A stretch of 64,000 bases of DNA, from contig NC_053410.1 in NCBI RefSeq assembly GCF_016859285.1, positions 25,794,058-25,858,057 of the forward strand, read 5' to 3'. Within the stretch, counting starts at the first letter, position 1; every line of letters begins with the position of its first letter. This document shows positions 53,376 through 64,000 of the stretch, piece by piece. The notes under the pieces are model-generated. The model ran no database searches, was not told the DNA's origin, and saw only the letters and a program-made list of their open reading frames with translations. A program made the position numbers and the translations under genes. Source of the stretch: Xiphias gladius. Its lineage: Eukaryota; Chordata; Actinopteri; Istiophoriformes; Xiphiidae.

Positions 53376-56300
53376 CTGCACACACAGGTCGCTATGGTCA
53401 TTATGACATCTGGACATGCAATATTGTTACATGAAAGGCAGGAGAGCGGAAGCACACCATCGTGCAGCTTAAATGTGCCGAGTCAGTGGAAAAGGGGAAT
53501 CTGTGTGGCTCCCTAAAGCTACGTGAACATGCTGAATGTAAAATATCTACACAGTCCAAAGCCAAGAGAACAGTCACTCACCAAAACAGGAGCAGGAAGA
53601 GGGAAGGAGGTGCGCTTGATGAGCCAATCCTCATACAGCTGGTGGACAGACTCCAGATACTCCTGGTGGACGGACACACGCACCCACGCACGCACAGGCA
53701 GATTGGTGACCAATTCACAGAATGTTAATCTCAAAATTCTCTAAAAACCCTTCATTTCCCTAGAAGTTGATTGACAGTTTGTGTGTTCTGTGAATTGAAA
53801 CAATGTTTGGAGTTTGCCTCCTCACCAATGGAATGACTTTCTCCTCCTCTCTGCATCTCTGCTTTAACCTCTCATGGCAGATCTGAGGAGACGTTTGCAG
53901 GTAAACTACAGCCAGAGTAGAAAGTCATAGAACATTTAACACATCAACACAATGTTGCAGCTTCTAATGTGATTATCAAACAGAGTAAAGAGAGTTTATC
54001 ATGCTTTCATGCCTGAATGGTGGGATATCTGGTTTTCTGGTACTGATGGGAGATGGCTCAAGTTCATCAAAAATGTTTTGCTAATGACGACTTGTTCTGT
54101 GCTATATCTGTGGATTATGTCCTGCTGTATGTTTTGCAGAGCTAAAAGACTTGCAACTTCTGTCCCTGGAATGTATTCAGAGACCATAGATTCAGTCTAT
54201 GTAGTGTTACAGTATGTGTAAAATATTCTGGATGGAATCCGGCTACTGTCCTGGACACGCCTGTTCACACTTGTTCATCTTCTAACTTGCTGATAAAAGG
54301 TGGATTGTGAGGAGAAAAATATTTCTCTGCATATGCAGACAAACATTTGCACATACATTTTTCACTATTTACAAGAAAAACTAATATCATGGTCTACCAA
54401 TGAAGGCAGCATAAAATAGACTAGTTGTTAAACGAGTGTTCATTGTTTTTCCCCACGCTATAGTGTAAAGCATGTTTTTAAAGCTACAAACTTTCCATAC
54501 ATTCAAACAGAAGACAGACTGTGTAGTGTGATGTATCACCTCACTGTTGGTGATAATCAATGAAAATGTGATTTACGTAATTTTTTACGTTAAAATTATA
54601 CGTGAAGATAATAGCTGATGATGTACGAAGGCATTGTGAACCAGACAGATGTAACAAAACAAACCTGACTGACATTTCTCAGAGTTTGAAAACACCTCCG
54701 CTCTCTACCATACGTAGATACTAATTATCATCATTTCAGTTTCCAGTCAGTCTTCATAGTATATTTAAATATATTCTCGATGTTTCTGAGTGTCTGTCAG
54801 CGATTAAAAAAAACAAAAACACTACAACCACTGTATTTTGTTCTCTTTATCATAATCTTTATTAGATATGTGTTTGTGTCTTGTGTTATTCTCACCAATC
54901 AGATCAACAGGAATGGAAATGTTTGTTGTGATCCAATCAAACCACTCGCTGAGAACAGCATAGTCCACCTCTGGCATTTTCCCACTGGAAAAAAAAAAAG
55001 TCGAACAACGGCACATCAGCATTTAGCAATCATGATGCTAATGGGGTAGGCAATATGACAATATAAGCCATGAGATGATAAAAATTTGACAACCACCACA
55101 GATTTTTCTTTACTGTTTATGGTTCCTTTAGTATGTCTGGCTGTATTTCGTCATTTTGGGAAGTACTGCAGATCTGCCAGGACTGTTTTATGCTAATTTT
55201 GGATTAACTACACTGTTGCATCATTGTCATAAAGTACCTTGATTTGTCCGGTATTTAATTCACTGTATCAGCCATTCAATCTGGTTATTTTTATCTATAA
55301 ACAGTTTCTCTACTGAGGTTCAAGAAAATGTAACATATTGTGATAAATATCTATACGGTGATATAAAATTAGTAAATCATGACAGAAGATTTTATCCGGA
55401 TCACCCACTCTGTTTCCTAGGGTAAATGGTCTCATTCTTACAGAGAACATCGCTGCTCCAAGAGGTATTAAATGTAGACTAAGAGCCTCGAACTGTTATG
55501 CAACAGAATCCCTCAAAGTAGCATGGGAGTGTGGCTGAAACTGTGTGTTGTATGGATTTATTTATTTTGGTCCAATCTGGCGCTGAAGTTTCTCAGATCA
55601 CAGATAACAGTACCTTCTGAAGAGATTCTCCACAAATATGTACTTGGCACTGAAGATGGACCTCTCCATCATCTTGACAGGAGCCGCCTGGAACCAACAA
55701 GAAACTTTCAGCACATACAGCTGATTTCCTGACAAGGTTCTTTTGTTTGCAACACCAGTCCACAGCTACCAACATGTTTGTTAGCATTGTAGGTTGACAC
55801 AGCCTATATTAGCCACTATACAATAAGATGGGTGCATTTCTAGCTAACAGTACACTTACTTTGGATGACAAGTGACTATCCAGCATGGTGAGTTGAACGT
55901 AGGTCTGCAGTGTAATGCCCCAGCGCTCAGGATCCTGGTACATCAGAGCCTGCACGGAAAGAAACAAACAACTGACACAACCAGCATGGCAGACATGCAG
56001 GGAATCTATTCATCTGCTACTGCGACTGCTGGACAAACCACTGAACACATTTCCACAAGGTTTGATCTAGATAATCACGGTCCCCAGAGGATGGAGCCTT
56101 CTGAACTTAGTGTCAACATTGGTCTAAAATTCACTTATAAACACATTGCACAGGCTACATCCAAATCATCTGGGCAGAGTGTCATGAAATTGAAGGGTCA
56201 CTTCACTCAAATTCTGAAAACAAACTCTGCAGCGCCCCTAGAGGGCTCTAGTGGGTATATATGTCTTTCGTTTTGTTTCATTAAAACCTTAACTTTAAAA

Positions 56301-59300
56301 GTACCATTACATTTGCTCTCAAAACCTATCCTGCAAGTAGTTTTAGGTCCTGACCTGATTACAGAAGTTTGATATTAGGTCAGTATGATCACACAGTGAA
56401 AACAACAGGGCCATGCACAGTACCAGAGGGTTGTGTCCCTGGACGTTCCTCCATTTAGAGACTGGTTCTGTAAGGATCTGGAGCAAAAAAGAGAGGAGAA
56501 ATACGTTAATGAAGACTTCTGACGTCCAGGGTTGCCCCTTTTCTTTAAATTTTCATCTTTTTTGAAGACCCTAATTTCAAAGGAAGGAATGGGACTGGAA
56601 GTATTCAGACAGAGGGATGCACACAGGGTGTAAAAAGTTAAAACAGTTCCTATCTTTTATTTTAAAACCTTTAATCCAAAGTCCAGCCTTTTCCCCTCAT
56701 GGTCCCTCATTTCAAACAGCAGCTACTCAAGCCAATTTGTGTAACACCTAGAGTGGCACTTCCTGGCGGGAGGACATGCACACAAATCTTCAGTAAGCAC
56801 AACTTTGCTGTAGAGGGACTTTGCTTTGGTGTACCTCTATATTGCTGGTTTTGCTGAAATACTCCAAACACGTCGTCTTCCCACTGGCAATGTTCCCCTC
56901 AACACAGATCTAAAAACAGTGATAGAGAGACAGATGTTAACCGGAGAAAGGACATTACCATGATACCCGGTATGAGCTTGTATTATAGTTTTTGAAATGT
57001 GATGATTAGTATTTAGTCACTGTAAAATATGTAATAATCGAAAACAAATCCTACACTATAAAAACGCAGCCAACATAATGAGTGTAGATTATCTTGTGGT
57101 ATGTACTGTGCTGTGAGGAATGAATGGAGGGAAAATGAAGTCTCAGATTGCAGATCATATGGTGGAGACTCACCACTGCTTTCTTATCCTCTCCATTCCG
57201 CACAAGCTTCCCTTGGAAGGAAGACAACATAGTGAGACAAGACTTCCCACAACTCCCAGTGCTGGCCTCTCTCAGGTCAGCAGGCTACAGCAAGGTCAGA
57301 GGGACTGAAAGATGTTAAAATGCACAACAGGTACGGTACAGTGTGTAAGTAGGTGTTTAGGTTTGTTCTTACTCTGTATTCAAGGCAATTGGATTGGTAA
57401 TGAAACAACGGTAGGTTCTACCACAAGGTGCAAACCACTGGTAACACGCAAGAACAGAGAGGCCAGATTCGACTAAAGTGTATTATCGCAGAATTCTTTC
57501 CTTGGTGAAAGAAAACCCTTTTACATCTATCCAGTGCTTCACAGTACAGATGGGTATATTAAAAAAAACATACTGTGAAAGCAACACAAGAGCTTCTCAG
57601 AAAAAAGGAATGGAATATTCTTCAATGGCCAACTCAGTCACCTGACCTCAACCCAATTGTACATGCTTTCCACTTACTGAAGACAAAACTGAAGCAGAAA
57701 CACCCACCAACAAGCAGCAACTGAAGGTGGCTGCAGTAAAAGGCTGGCAAAGCATCTCAAGGGAGGAAATTTAGCATGTTGGGATATCCATGGGTTCCAG
57801 ACTTCAGGCAGACATAGACATGTCATTACAACATGTCACTTACTGGGTTGGTTACTTTCGAGCGCTGGGGCTGGTCTGAATATCTTTATTGGGAGAGGCC
57901 ACACAAACAATGAAGTGAGAAACAAACCAGAACAGAAACTAAAACCACTCAAGTCAGATTAGGGGAACTAGCTTATGTAAATACGAAATGAGGTTTTAAA
58001 GACTGTAAAAACAAGGAGGTGAGTAGAATAAAAAAAATAAAGCTGGATTGAGTGTTAGGGCCAGCCATGAAGTCAGCTGGTATAAAGTATCTATGGGCTC
58101 TACAGAGGCTGTTTAATCACTAAAACTATGCTACTCTATGCAGTATACCCCAAAACTGAGTACACCCCTGTGCAATTTCACTAAAGCATTAAATGATTCT
58201 AAGCTGTACCATCTTACAGTAACTGTATTATTTTTAAATTAAATTAAATAGACTACACTGAAAATACTCGCCCCAAAGTACAATGTTACACACAACACAA
58301 AAACACACACAAACACACAATTTGCTATTTATGCAACGTTGTCTTGAAAAACAGATGAGCAAGTGCTTCTGGCTTTGCCAAAGAACGCAAAAAGAAGCCT
58401 AATGAACATTAGTAGCACATTCTTTGATGAAACCAAAATAAATTTGCTCTGGATCGGATCTGGTCCAGCAGGTTTGGTGTGGACCTTGCCAGGACTTCCA
58501 CAATGACTGCATAGTGCCGACTGTGAACCATTAAGGCGTGAGTGCAAAAGGTGTAGGGGGGGGTGACATTTATAGATGGCACAACGACTGCAAGTTTGTA
58601 TACCGGAATACTGAATTAAACATATGTGCCTGACTTGAATGCAGTAGGTCACCTTTGGAGTATTTTAGAGCAGAAGGTAGAGCAACAAAACCATCCAGAA
58701 TAGAGCAAATGAAAAGAAACATCCCTCCACAGATTTATGCAAAACTTAACAGTCATGTCCAGGAAGATTGAATCTCTCATCAAAAATAGAGGCGCACATA
58801 CAAAATATTTAATAAAATAAAATAATGGAATATCAATATTGAAGGGTGAACTGACTTTCCCGCAGTTGGTTAGTCAAACATTTCTATTTTTCAAATTAAC
58901 TGGCTTCATTCTTCTTGGGCTTTGGCTAAAAATTGTATTAAATGGAAAGGATTTGGGACGACTCAACGTTTTTAAGAGATGTTGACCATGGGGGTGTCCA
59001 GTTTTGTTTTATGTTGTGAGTGAGCTTGCAATGTCGGACAGCCGGAGTTTTCTGCAGGTTCACCGAGTCGAACTTCAGAGAAAACGTTTACAAGACAATG
59101 CCTGAAGCCTTTTTCAGAGTCATACTGACCAAACTGTGAAGCATATCAATAAAAACCGGTGGGGTCAATCTGCCTTAGAATTACCGACATATAAAGTTCT
59201 TCCCAAATGCATAATTCCTTAGAATATCTTCAGTCATGACTCGGATGAGCCAAAGAAAACCGATGAATGGATTAACCAATTTAACACACATTTTACATAG

Positions 59301-59696
59301 GGTCAGAGATCCGGAACAAAAATATTTGAGGAATTTCTTTCAGCCTGTTTTCCCCAAAAATCACACGCAAAAACATTTTGTAACTAACGTTACGACCTGC
59401 GGCAAGGTGGACGAAATACTTCCGACCTTTCTAAAATCAATATGACCTATGCGTTAATACCGTCTACGGCCTTTTAACAGGACACTTTTTAAAAATACTT
59501 TTCAGTCTCTTCAAATAGGATTTGGAGGGGCACTGTCCTCCCGAGGGGCCGTGTCCACCGTCTTCCAGCACAACTGACCTGGGGTGACATGTTGCGCGCC
59601 GCGGCCCGCTGCTCTGCTCCGCCCCGGGCCGACGCCCCCCGCGCCGGGCCTTGAGCTGCTTTTCCATCCGGCGGCGCGGAGAGGCGAGGGAAACAT
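53289..59696 (-). CDS. tk2: TK2, mitochondrial thymidine kinase 2 (10 coding exons, gene level)
   Basis: TK2 phosphorylates thymidine, deoxycytidine and deoxyuridine in the mitochondrial matrix, feeding the mtDNA nucleotide pool. Ten exons join in phase to give 261 residues (human 265). The first 39-40 residues are Arg-, Ala- and Gly-rich without acidic residues, as expected of a mitochondrial presequence. The P-loop is GNIASGKTT (57-65, K63); then TEPVSKW, the ERS motif (133-135), [23 protein letters not shown], and a lid-like [14 protein letters not shown]. It ends [20 protein letters not shown] and a short tail. All expected motifs are intact. It is divergent from APRT, with about 1.6 kb between start codons. 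Confidence 0.96.
53582..53662 (-). CDS. tk2: TK2 exon 9
   Basis: Encodes [20 protein letters not shown] then [12 protein letters not shown] residues; human has [20 protein letters not shown]. The acceptor is CCACCAG, the donor TTG followed by GTGAGT. Confidence 0.96.
53826..53905 (-). CDS. tk2: TK2 exon 8 (lid)
   Basis: Encodes [20 protein letters not shown] and EEKVIPL. The arginines in [10 protein letters not shown] form the lid over the phosphate donor in this family. Confidence 0.96.
54896..54984 (-). CDS. tk2: TK2 exon 7
   Basis: Encodes [20 protein letters not shown] then [10 protein letters not shown]; almost identical to [19 protein letters not shown] in human. Confidence 0.97.
55614..55687 (-). 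CDS. tk2: TK2 exon 6 (ERS motif)
   Basis: Encodes [20 protein letters not shown] then NLFR; the ERS at 133-135 is the conserved active-site motif of deoxynucleoside kinases. The last two bases join the next exon as Ser. Confidence 0.96.
55860..55949 (-). CDS. tk2: TK2 exon 5
   Basis: Encodes [20 protein letters not shown] and [10 protein letters not shown], matching [20 protein letters not shown] in human. The donor is AAA followed by GTAAGT. Confidence 0.96.
56424..56477 (-). CDS. tk2: TK2 exon 4
   Basis: Encodes [18 protein letters not shown], containing the substrate-site EPVSKW motif; human has [18 protein letters not shown]. Confidence 0.97.
56835..56909 (-). CDS. tk2: TK2 exon 3 (P-loop)
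   Basis: Encodes [20 protein letters not shown] and TSNIE; the P-loop GNIASGKT is identical to human TK2. The acceptor is TTTTTAG, the donor GAG followed by GTACAC. Confidence 0.97.
57174..57211 (-). CDS. tk2: TK2 exon 2
   Basis: A 38-base exon encoding [12 protein letters not shown], in the position of the human DKEQEKEKKSV link before the P-loop. The acceptor is TTCCAAG, the donor GTG followed by GTGAGT. Confidence 0.88.
57545..57812 (+). mobile_element. Tc1 family A fragment (transposase 3' end)
   Basis: The plus strand reads [23 protein letters not shown] residues near 57630-57690, the catalytic-domain end. About 270 bases, no terminal repeat. It lies in TK2 intron 1. Confidence 0.75.
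58360..58745 (+). mobile_element. Decayed Tc1-like fragment
   Basis: [13 protein letters not shown] near 58420, similar to the DETK motif of Tc1-like transposases, then [11 protein letters not shown] and [16 protein letters not shown]. Broken by stops. TK2 intron 1. Confidence 0.4.
59579..59696 (-). CDS. tk2: TK2 exon 1 (presequence)
   Basis: ATG at 59696 within GC-rich DNA; reads [20 protein letters not shown] and continues Gly/Arg/Ala-rich to HVTP. The donor CAG followed by GTCAGT leaves one base, which fits the next exon. The absence of acidic residues supports a mitochondrial targeting role. Sequence is not conserved with human, as usual for presequences. Confidence 0.8.
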
Positions 59697-61289
59697 GGCG
59701 CCGAGAGGCGACAGGAGTCTAACATGCCTCAACGACGACACGCCACCTCCAGCTAGCCACATCTCGCCTGGCACACACACACACACACTCACCTGCAGAC
59801 GTTCTATGTAACATGCCGTCTCAGACAGGAAGAAACCAGGTTTTCTTCTTCGAGGGACGTTAGGCGACATCGCAGGCGCATACCGCCACCTGCTGTAAAG
59901 GAGTGTGCGCGGGCGGGGCACGAATCCGCTGTCTACTTCTAAGAGTCTTTAAAAATACTGTATTACACCACTGACCACGATGTGAAGGTCTCTTCCGATT
60001 GAATACAAGGTTGAATTAAAATCTGCGTGGTCTATATTAACTCTGTTCTAGAATAATCCTGTTATATTCTGAATCCGTAGCCCAGGCCTACTGCCAGATG
60101 TTAGTCATGCAGGCGATTCATTCCGGAGCCCTGTTGTTGGCCTCGATGGTGAACAGCCGAGATTTGAGTTCACCTTTCTGATCACAGACCGACAGAGAAA
60201 ACCGGCCATATATTTTCAAGAAGCTTCGATATTTGAAAACTAACAGCAAAGTTTGGGTGGGATTTGCTGATCAAATAGTTCAAGGATGAATGCTAATGTT
60301 TAGTCCCCTGGTGCAATCACCAGGCCAAATATTTTACTTGCAGACCATGAAATATGGTTAAAGGAACCTCAGAAATGTGTAGAAAAAAGAAATAAACTAC
60401 AGATACAAAACACAAAATTTCCCCCCTTCTCTACTTTCTTCCTTCCTGTAATTATTTCCTTCATTCAGTGTCTCTACACTGCCCTCATCTCTCCACTGTT
60501 CTCTTCCTCCCGTCCGTTGTCCCTTATTGGATAGTGGTCAACCTCTGCAAGTGCTCGTACGAAGGCAGCTGGACTTTGCCTGAAGTTCTTGAAGACGTTT
60601 CGCCTCCCTCAGTTCCAACGGACCAGTGGGGAGACAGGCTGTTCTGTTGCCGATTCGGTAGGGTATCGGGAAGGTGGGTGTCTCCTCTCTACTGCGCGGG
60701 ACTAGCCTCCCTAACAGAGGGGAATGCCAGTATTTACCTAAGTGTGCATGTTTATAATGGATAAAACGCGCAAAGCCATCATTGAGTGTCTTATGTTCAG
60801 ATTACAGTCCACATGTTGCACTGTCGTACTTGAACTGATTCTTGTGGGACACTGATGGAAAAGCCTTTAGCAGCCTCTCTAAAGCGTGGACGCATTATAT
60901 GATCCATGCTCTCTGAATAGAATCATGGTGCAAAGAAGGGCAGCCCATCGAGAAACCGGACACTAAGTGGGACACATATTATTCGGTTTCAGCACTTAGC
61001 ACAAAGAGGCGACGTGGCCATCGCATAAGGAGTAAACATTGTTACTGTGGGTTCAGGGATATTTAAAGAAAAGATAGAAGGTGGTCTGGAAGGTAGAGGT
61101 CTTCTCACTTTCTCTGTTGGATTCCTGTGGACGTCAGTAAAGCGGCCCCACAAGAATATGCGCCCTTCAGTCCGGAGGAGGGCGGTAATGCGTCTTAATG
61201 CCATGTGTCAGGCGGAAGAAAAAGAAGTGGACGGGAAATTTTAGAGCCCAACAACAAAACGACCAGATGAAAGCCTGCAGCCCGCCAGA
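59697..61289. promoter_or_regulatory. Divergent TK2 / APRT interval, CpG-rich at both ends
   Basis: Around 1.6 kb between the TK2 and APRT start codons, on opposite strands. CpG-dense stretches flank each start (about 59540-59930 and 61030-61450), typical of housekeeping promoters. The middle (60000-60900) is AT-richer; at 60575-60615 it carries GAAGTTCTTGAAGACGTTTC, a sequence common in fish repeat tails. A short ORF with a strong donor at 59793-59870 is discussed in the findings. Confidence 0.45.
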
Positions 61290-61378
61290 ATGGCAACGGG
61301 CTCCGAATCCAAACTCCAGCTGGTTCACAGACACGTCCGTCTGTTCCCGGACTTTCCCAAGAAGGGCATCCTGTTCAG
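61290..61378 (+). CDS. aprt: APRT, adenine phosphoribosyltransferase, exon 1 (partial gene)
   Basis: APRT makes AMP from adenine and PRPP in the cytosol. The exon reads MATGSESKLQLVHRHVRLFP then DFPKKGILF, aligning with human [20 protein letters not shown] and GVVFRD. The donor CAG followed by GTGAGA leaves two bases, exactly as needed for the Arg of the conserved F-R-D-I run. The PRPP-binding and catalytic exons are not in the window, so the gene runs off the right edge with a first intron of more than 2.6 kb. Neighbouring TK2 and SPATA2L agree with human 16q gene content. Confidence 0.88.
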
Positions 61379-63549
61379 GTGAGATGCTGATCGCTGCCGT
61401 TCAAACCGCATGCCCAAGTCAGGATTGAACTCGCGTCTGCGTTAAGGGGTTCCCACATGGTCCGGGTCCTCCAGCTCGACGCGCGGGTGGGGTCTGGAAG
61501 CAGGGACTTTGGTCAAAGAACATTCCGAAGTGGTGTCTTATAAAGTCCTGCGGGTTTTCCCTCTGCTCTGCTCTTTCTCTGCCGCTCCACCTGTGCGTGT
61601 TGGTCGTAGCCAAACGATGGAGAGTGTTCGGCCAGTTGGCGCATTGATTTCGGCTTTCTGCTGTACTGCTTGTAAAGTCCAGGCTGGTTGCGGCCAGTCA
61701 GCCTTGGGCGAGGTAAAGAACCGCAGTCGTGATGAGTAAAAGCGCCGCAAATTGGGGTGAAAAGCTGGAGGAGCAGGATGTAATGTCTGAAGGGGGCTGC
61801 AGGGGCTGCTGACTGACCAGCAGGTAGACAAGGCTGGGGGCTCTATAAGCTGAAAAAACAGTAATGCAGCACCCCCCCCTTCCCCTTCTGCTGACTGTAC
61901 TATTTCACCATGCCGTTAACAAGGTTAGAAACGAGAGAGAGAGAGAGAGAGAGAATGATTTTGCAGATCAAAATTCAATGAGATCAAACTCCTCATGAGG
62001 TGAGATGCAAGGTGGGATCAGTTCGTCAGGGGAAGCAAAGTTACCCCTCCACGCTGTTGTAACCACATATTTAAACATGGGAACCCCGGGGGGTCATTTG
62101 TTCCACATCGCATTTTAAATCCAGTTAGTGTTGCTCACATTGTGCACGGAATCAGCCTTTTTTCCTTTTTTTTTTTTCAAGCTGCCCGTTTCTTGCACCT
62201 GCACTGATAACATGCTGCACCGTGAACTACATGCATGCACTTTGATTGGATCGGAAGACAAGACAGAAGCAATGGAGACTGACTTCCGTCTCTTTTGGAT
62301 TAATGTGATCCTGACTGTATACTCTGATCAATTTACACTGAGTTGATAGCAACCCCATGTCAAACATTTAATCAGTGCAACAAATATGCTTTACAGACAG
62401 AATCCTCAAACCAGCTATGAAGCTGCCCCCCCACAGTATAACTGCTTATATAACAGCTTATACACAACAAGCAGCTGCTCAGGTCTCAGAGGAACAGTCT
62501 CAGAGATGGTTCTAACCTTAGTCTGGACTCCTGCTATCATTGTCATTTAACATAGTGTATGTGGTGCTGGGACTTTGTGAAAACATGTTCTGTAAAACAC
62601 TGTGTGTGGAGTTTCTGGCACAAAGTCCCCTTTCTGGAAAATGTTCGGAGCGTTTAGCCTCAAGTCTTAGCCGTCGTGAGTGGATGGAGTTTGCTCCAAG
62701 GTCATGGCAATGGTTACATTTTCACCTGACATAAGCAAAATTCCAATCAGGTTATGTGATAATAATAATTGAACCATCATGTGATAATAATTGAACCATC
62801 TCCATGACTGGTGACGTGACCGGTGACAGCCAAAGCATCTGGCTCAAAGTTAATGTAAATAATGAACCATCAAGCTCAGATGGGAAATATTGTACAATGT
62901 TCTTACAGGTTTACAAGCTGGGTCTTTTTCAGTTAAAACACTTAACTCAGTAGCTCTACTGCAGACGCATGTGAATGTGCTGACTCAGGTAAACTTTACA
63001 GCGTGAGTTAACCAAGAGTCAAGGATCACACAGTCCATAGTCTTACCACATTATCTGAGGTTTGGATAATCATGTTAGACTGTGGGCTGTAGTTGAAAGT
63101 TATGTAGACTCTAAACTACTTTTTATTAAAAAAAGAAACAATAAAGATGAATGTTATGCAGTACTTATTGTCAAAACTACTCCATCCACTTAATTCTTGC
63201 AAAGCTCCTTCCCACTATAAACTACTATATTTTATGCACATACACGATTTTACACTGCAGATCTGATATTGCCAGTGGAGGAAATGTCACCAGTGGGTGT
63301 CCCATATTTGTTATTCATGTGCACACTTTCTAAAGTGAAGCATGGAGGAATATTACTCAAACATTTATTCAGAGAAGGATTTCAGTGGCAAGTTTAAGTG
63401 CAACATTTCCAGAGCAGCAAAAGGGGAAGCCCAGAGAGTGGTCAGTCATCCAGTCAGGTGCAGGAAGGAGCTGGCAGAGCTAAGGGTTGAACAGTATTTC
63501 TCATACATTTAATGTACAATGTACAGGAAGGATCCCTGAGCTTTGTGTC
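61379..63549. other. APRT intron 1
   Basis: CpG-rich for the first 350 bases, then ordinary AT-rich intron. Contains a GA repeat at about 61933-61956, and a short local duplication at 62758-62800 (TGTGATAATAATTGAACCAT). No second APRT exon was found. Confidence 0.55.
61933..61956. repeat. (GA)n microsatellite
   Basis: About 24 bases of GA dinucleotides in APRT intron 1. Confidence 0.9.
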
Positions 63550-63990
63550 AAAATATTTACAATCCTGGTTGAAATAATTGGCATCCCTGAATTTTAAGTA
63601 CAGGATTTAGAATATCTTGAGAAATAAATGCAAATTAACCAATTTTGTATAATTGGAATATTTAATAAAATGTCCAAAGCTATTGAACAATTATTGGTAT
63701 CCTTTTGATGAAGTAGTTCCTGGAAAAAAAAAAAAAAAACAAATAAGATTCACGCGTACGTAATTTTCAGTGTTCACGTGACCTGAATTAACCAATGAAT
63801 GATGGTTTTACTGTATAAAAAGGGACTGATTGTTTCCAGTTTCTTTTTCACAATGGTGAAGACAGTTCTGCACCCAAATATTAGTGAAAGCTACCAATAA
63901 TTGTGTCTGGAGTTCATTTTGTGTTGGTATTACTTCACTATTATGCAAGTTTTTTTTTTTTTGTTTTTGTTTTTTTGGAAATATATTCTT
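63550..63990. mobile_element. Tc1 family C, internally deleted copy
   Basis: Begins ACAATCCTGGTTGAAATAAT and follows family C (compare 23386-24952) for about 150 bases, then jumps to the other end (CTACCAATAATTGTGTCTGG, then CTTCACTATTATGCAAG). Only about 440 bases in the window, lacking the transposase; the right end lies at or beyond the window edge. Confidence 0.75.
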
Positions 63991-64000
63991 TTGTTCAGTA

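Noticed and set aside
59511..59921. 136-codon minus-strand ORF as a single TK2 first exon
   Set aside because: The TK2 presequence frame begins at the internal ATG at 59696 and ends at the donor at 59579; the upstream part contains its own strong donor and is probably not translated together with it.
61379..64000. Further APRT exons
   Set aside because: I looked for the conserved D-I-S-P and PRPP-binding stretches on the plus strand and found none; they must lie beyond the window.

Overview
The window is vertebrate nuclear DNA, most likely from a teleost fish. Genes are split into short exons with consensus splice sites. Introns carry long CA arrays and many decayed Tc1-like transposons, L2- and L1-type LINEs, hAT-type miniature elements and a Gypsy fragment, a mixture typical of ray-finned fish. 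There is no sign of bacterial operons, CRISPR arrays or phage.

Four protein-coding genes can be built from the sequence. (1) NVL, minus strand, about 36.1 kb down to 4.3 kb: 23 coding exons whose phases all agree, giving a predicted 867-residue double AAA-ATPase of 60S ribosome assembly, plus a likely non-coding first exon. (2) A SPATA2-family gene (probably spata2l), plus strand, 36.7 to 49.4 kb: six coding exons, 592 residues, head to head with NVL. (3) TK2, minus strand, 59.7 down to 53.3 kb: ten coding exons, 261 residues, the mitochondrial deoxynucleoside kinase. (4) The first coding exon of APRT, plus strand, at 61.3 kb, head to head with TK2; the rest of the gene lies beyond the right edge.

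Layout: 1-2.7 kb has little that can be recognised; 2.7-4.24 kb is a Tc1 copy directly behind the NVL 3' end; 4.3-36.1 kb is NVL, whose largest intron (about 9.1 kb, 21.8-30.9 kb) holds a Tc1 copy split by an L2-like LINE; 36.1-36.7 kb is a candidate shared promoter; 36.7-50.3 kb is the SPATA2-like gene with nested repeats in introns 1, 4 and 5; 50.4-52 kb is a Tc1 copy with both ends; 53.3-59.7 kb is TK2; 59.7-61.3 kb is a second divergent promoter interval; 61.4-64 kb is APRT intron 1 with a deleted Tc1 copy at the edge.

The gene products do not form one pathway: nucleolar ribosome assembly, a CYLD/LUBAC-type adaptor, mitochondrial nucleotide salvage and purine salvage. In human, SPATA2L, TK2 and APRT all lie on 16q, which supports the spata2l call, while NVL lies on 1q42. 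I found no convincing undescribed biological system. The more unusual items are an inverted pair of Tc1-like fragments around unclassified coding-like DNA, several nested and palindromic repeat structures, a GC-AG intron in NVL, and an unexplained short ORF ending at a strong splice donor upstream of TK2. Exon coordinates were read by eye from splice consensus, phase and family similarity; no alignment or transcript data were available.
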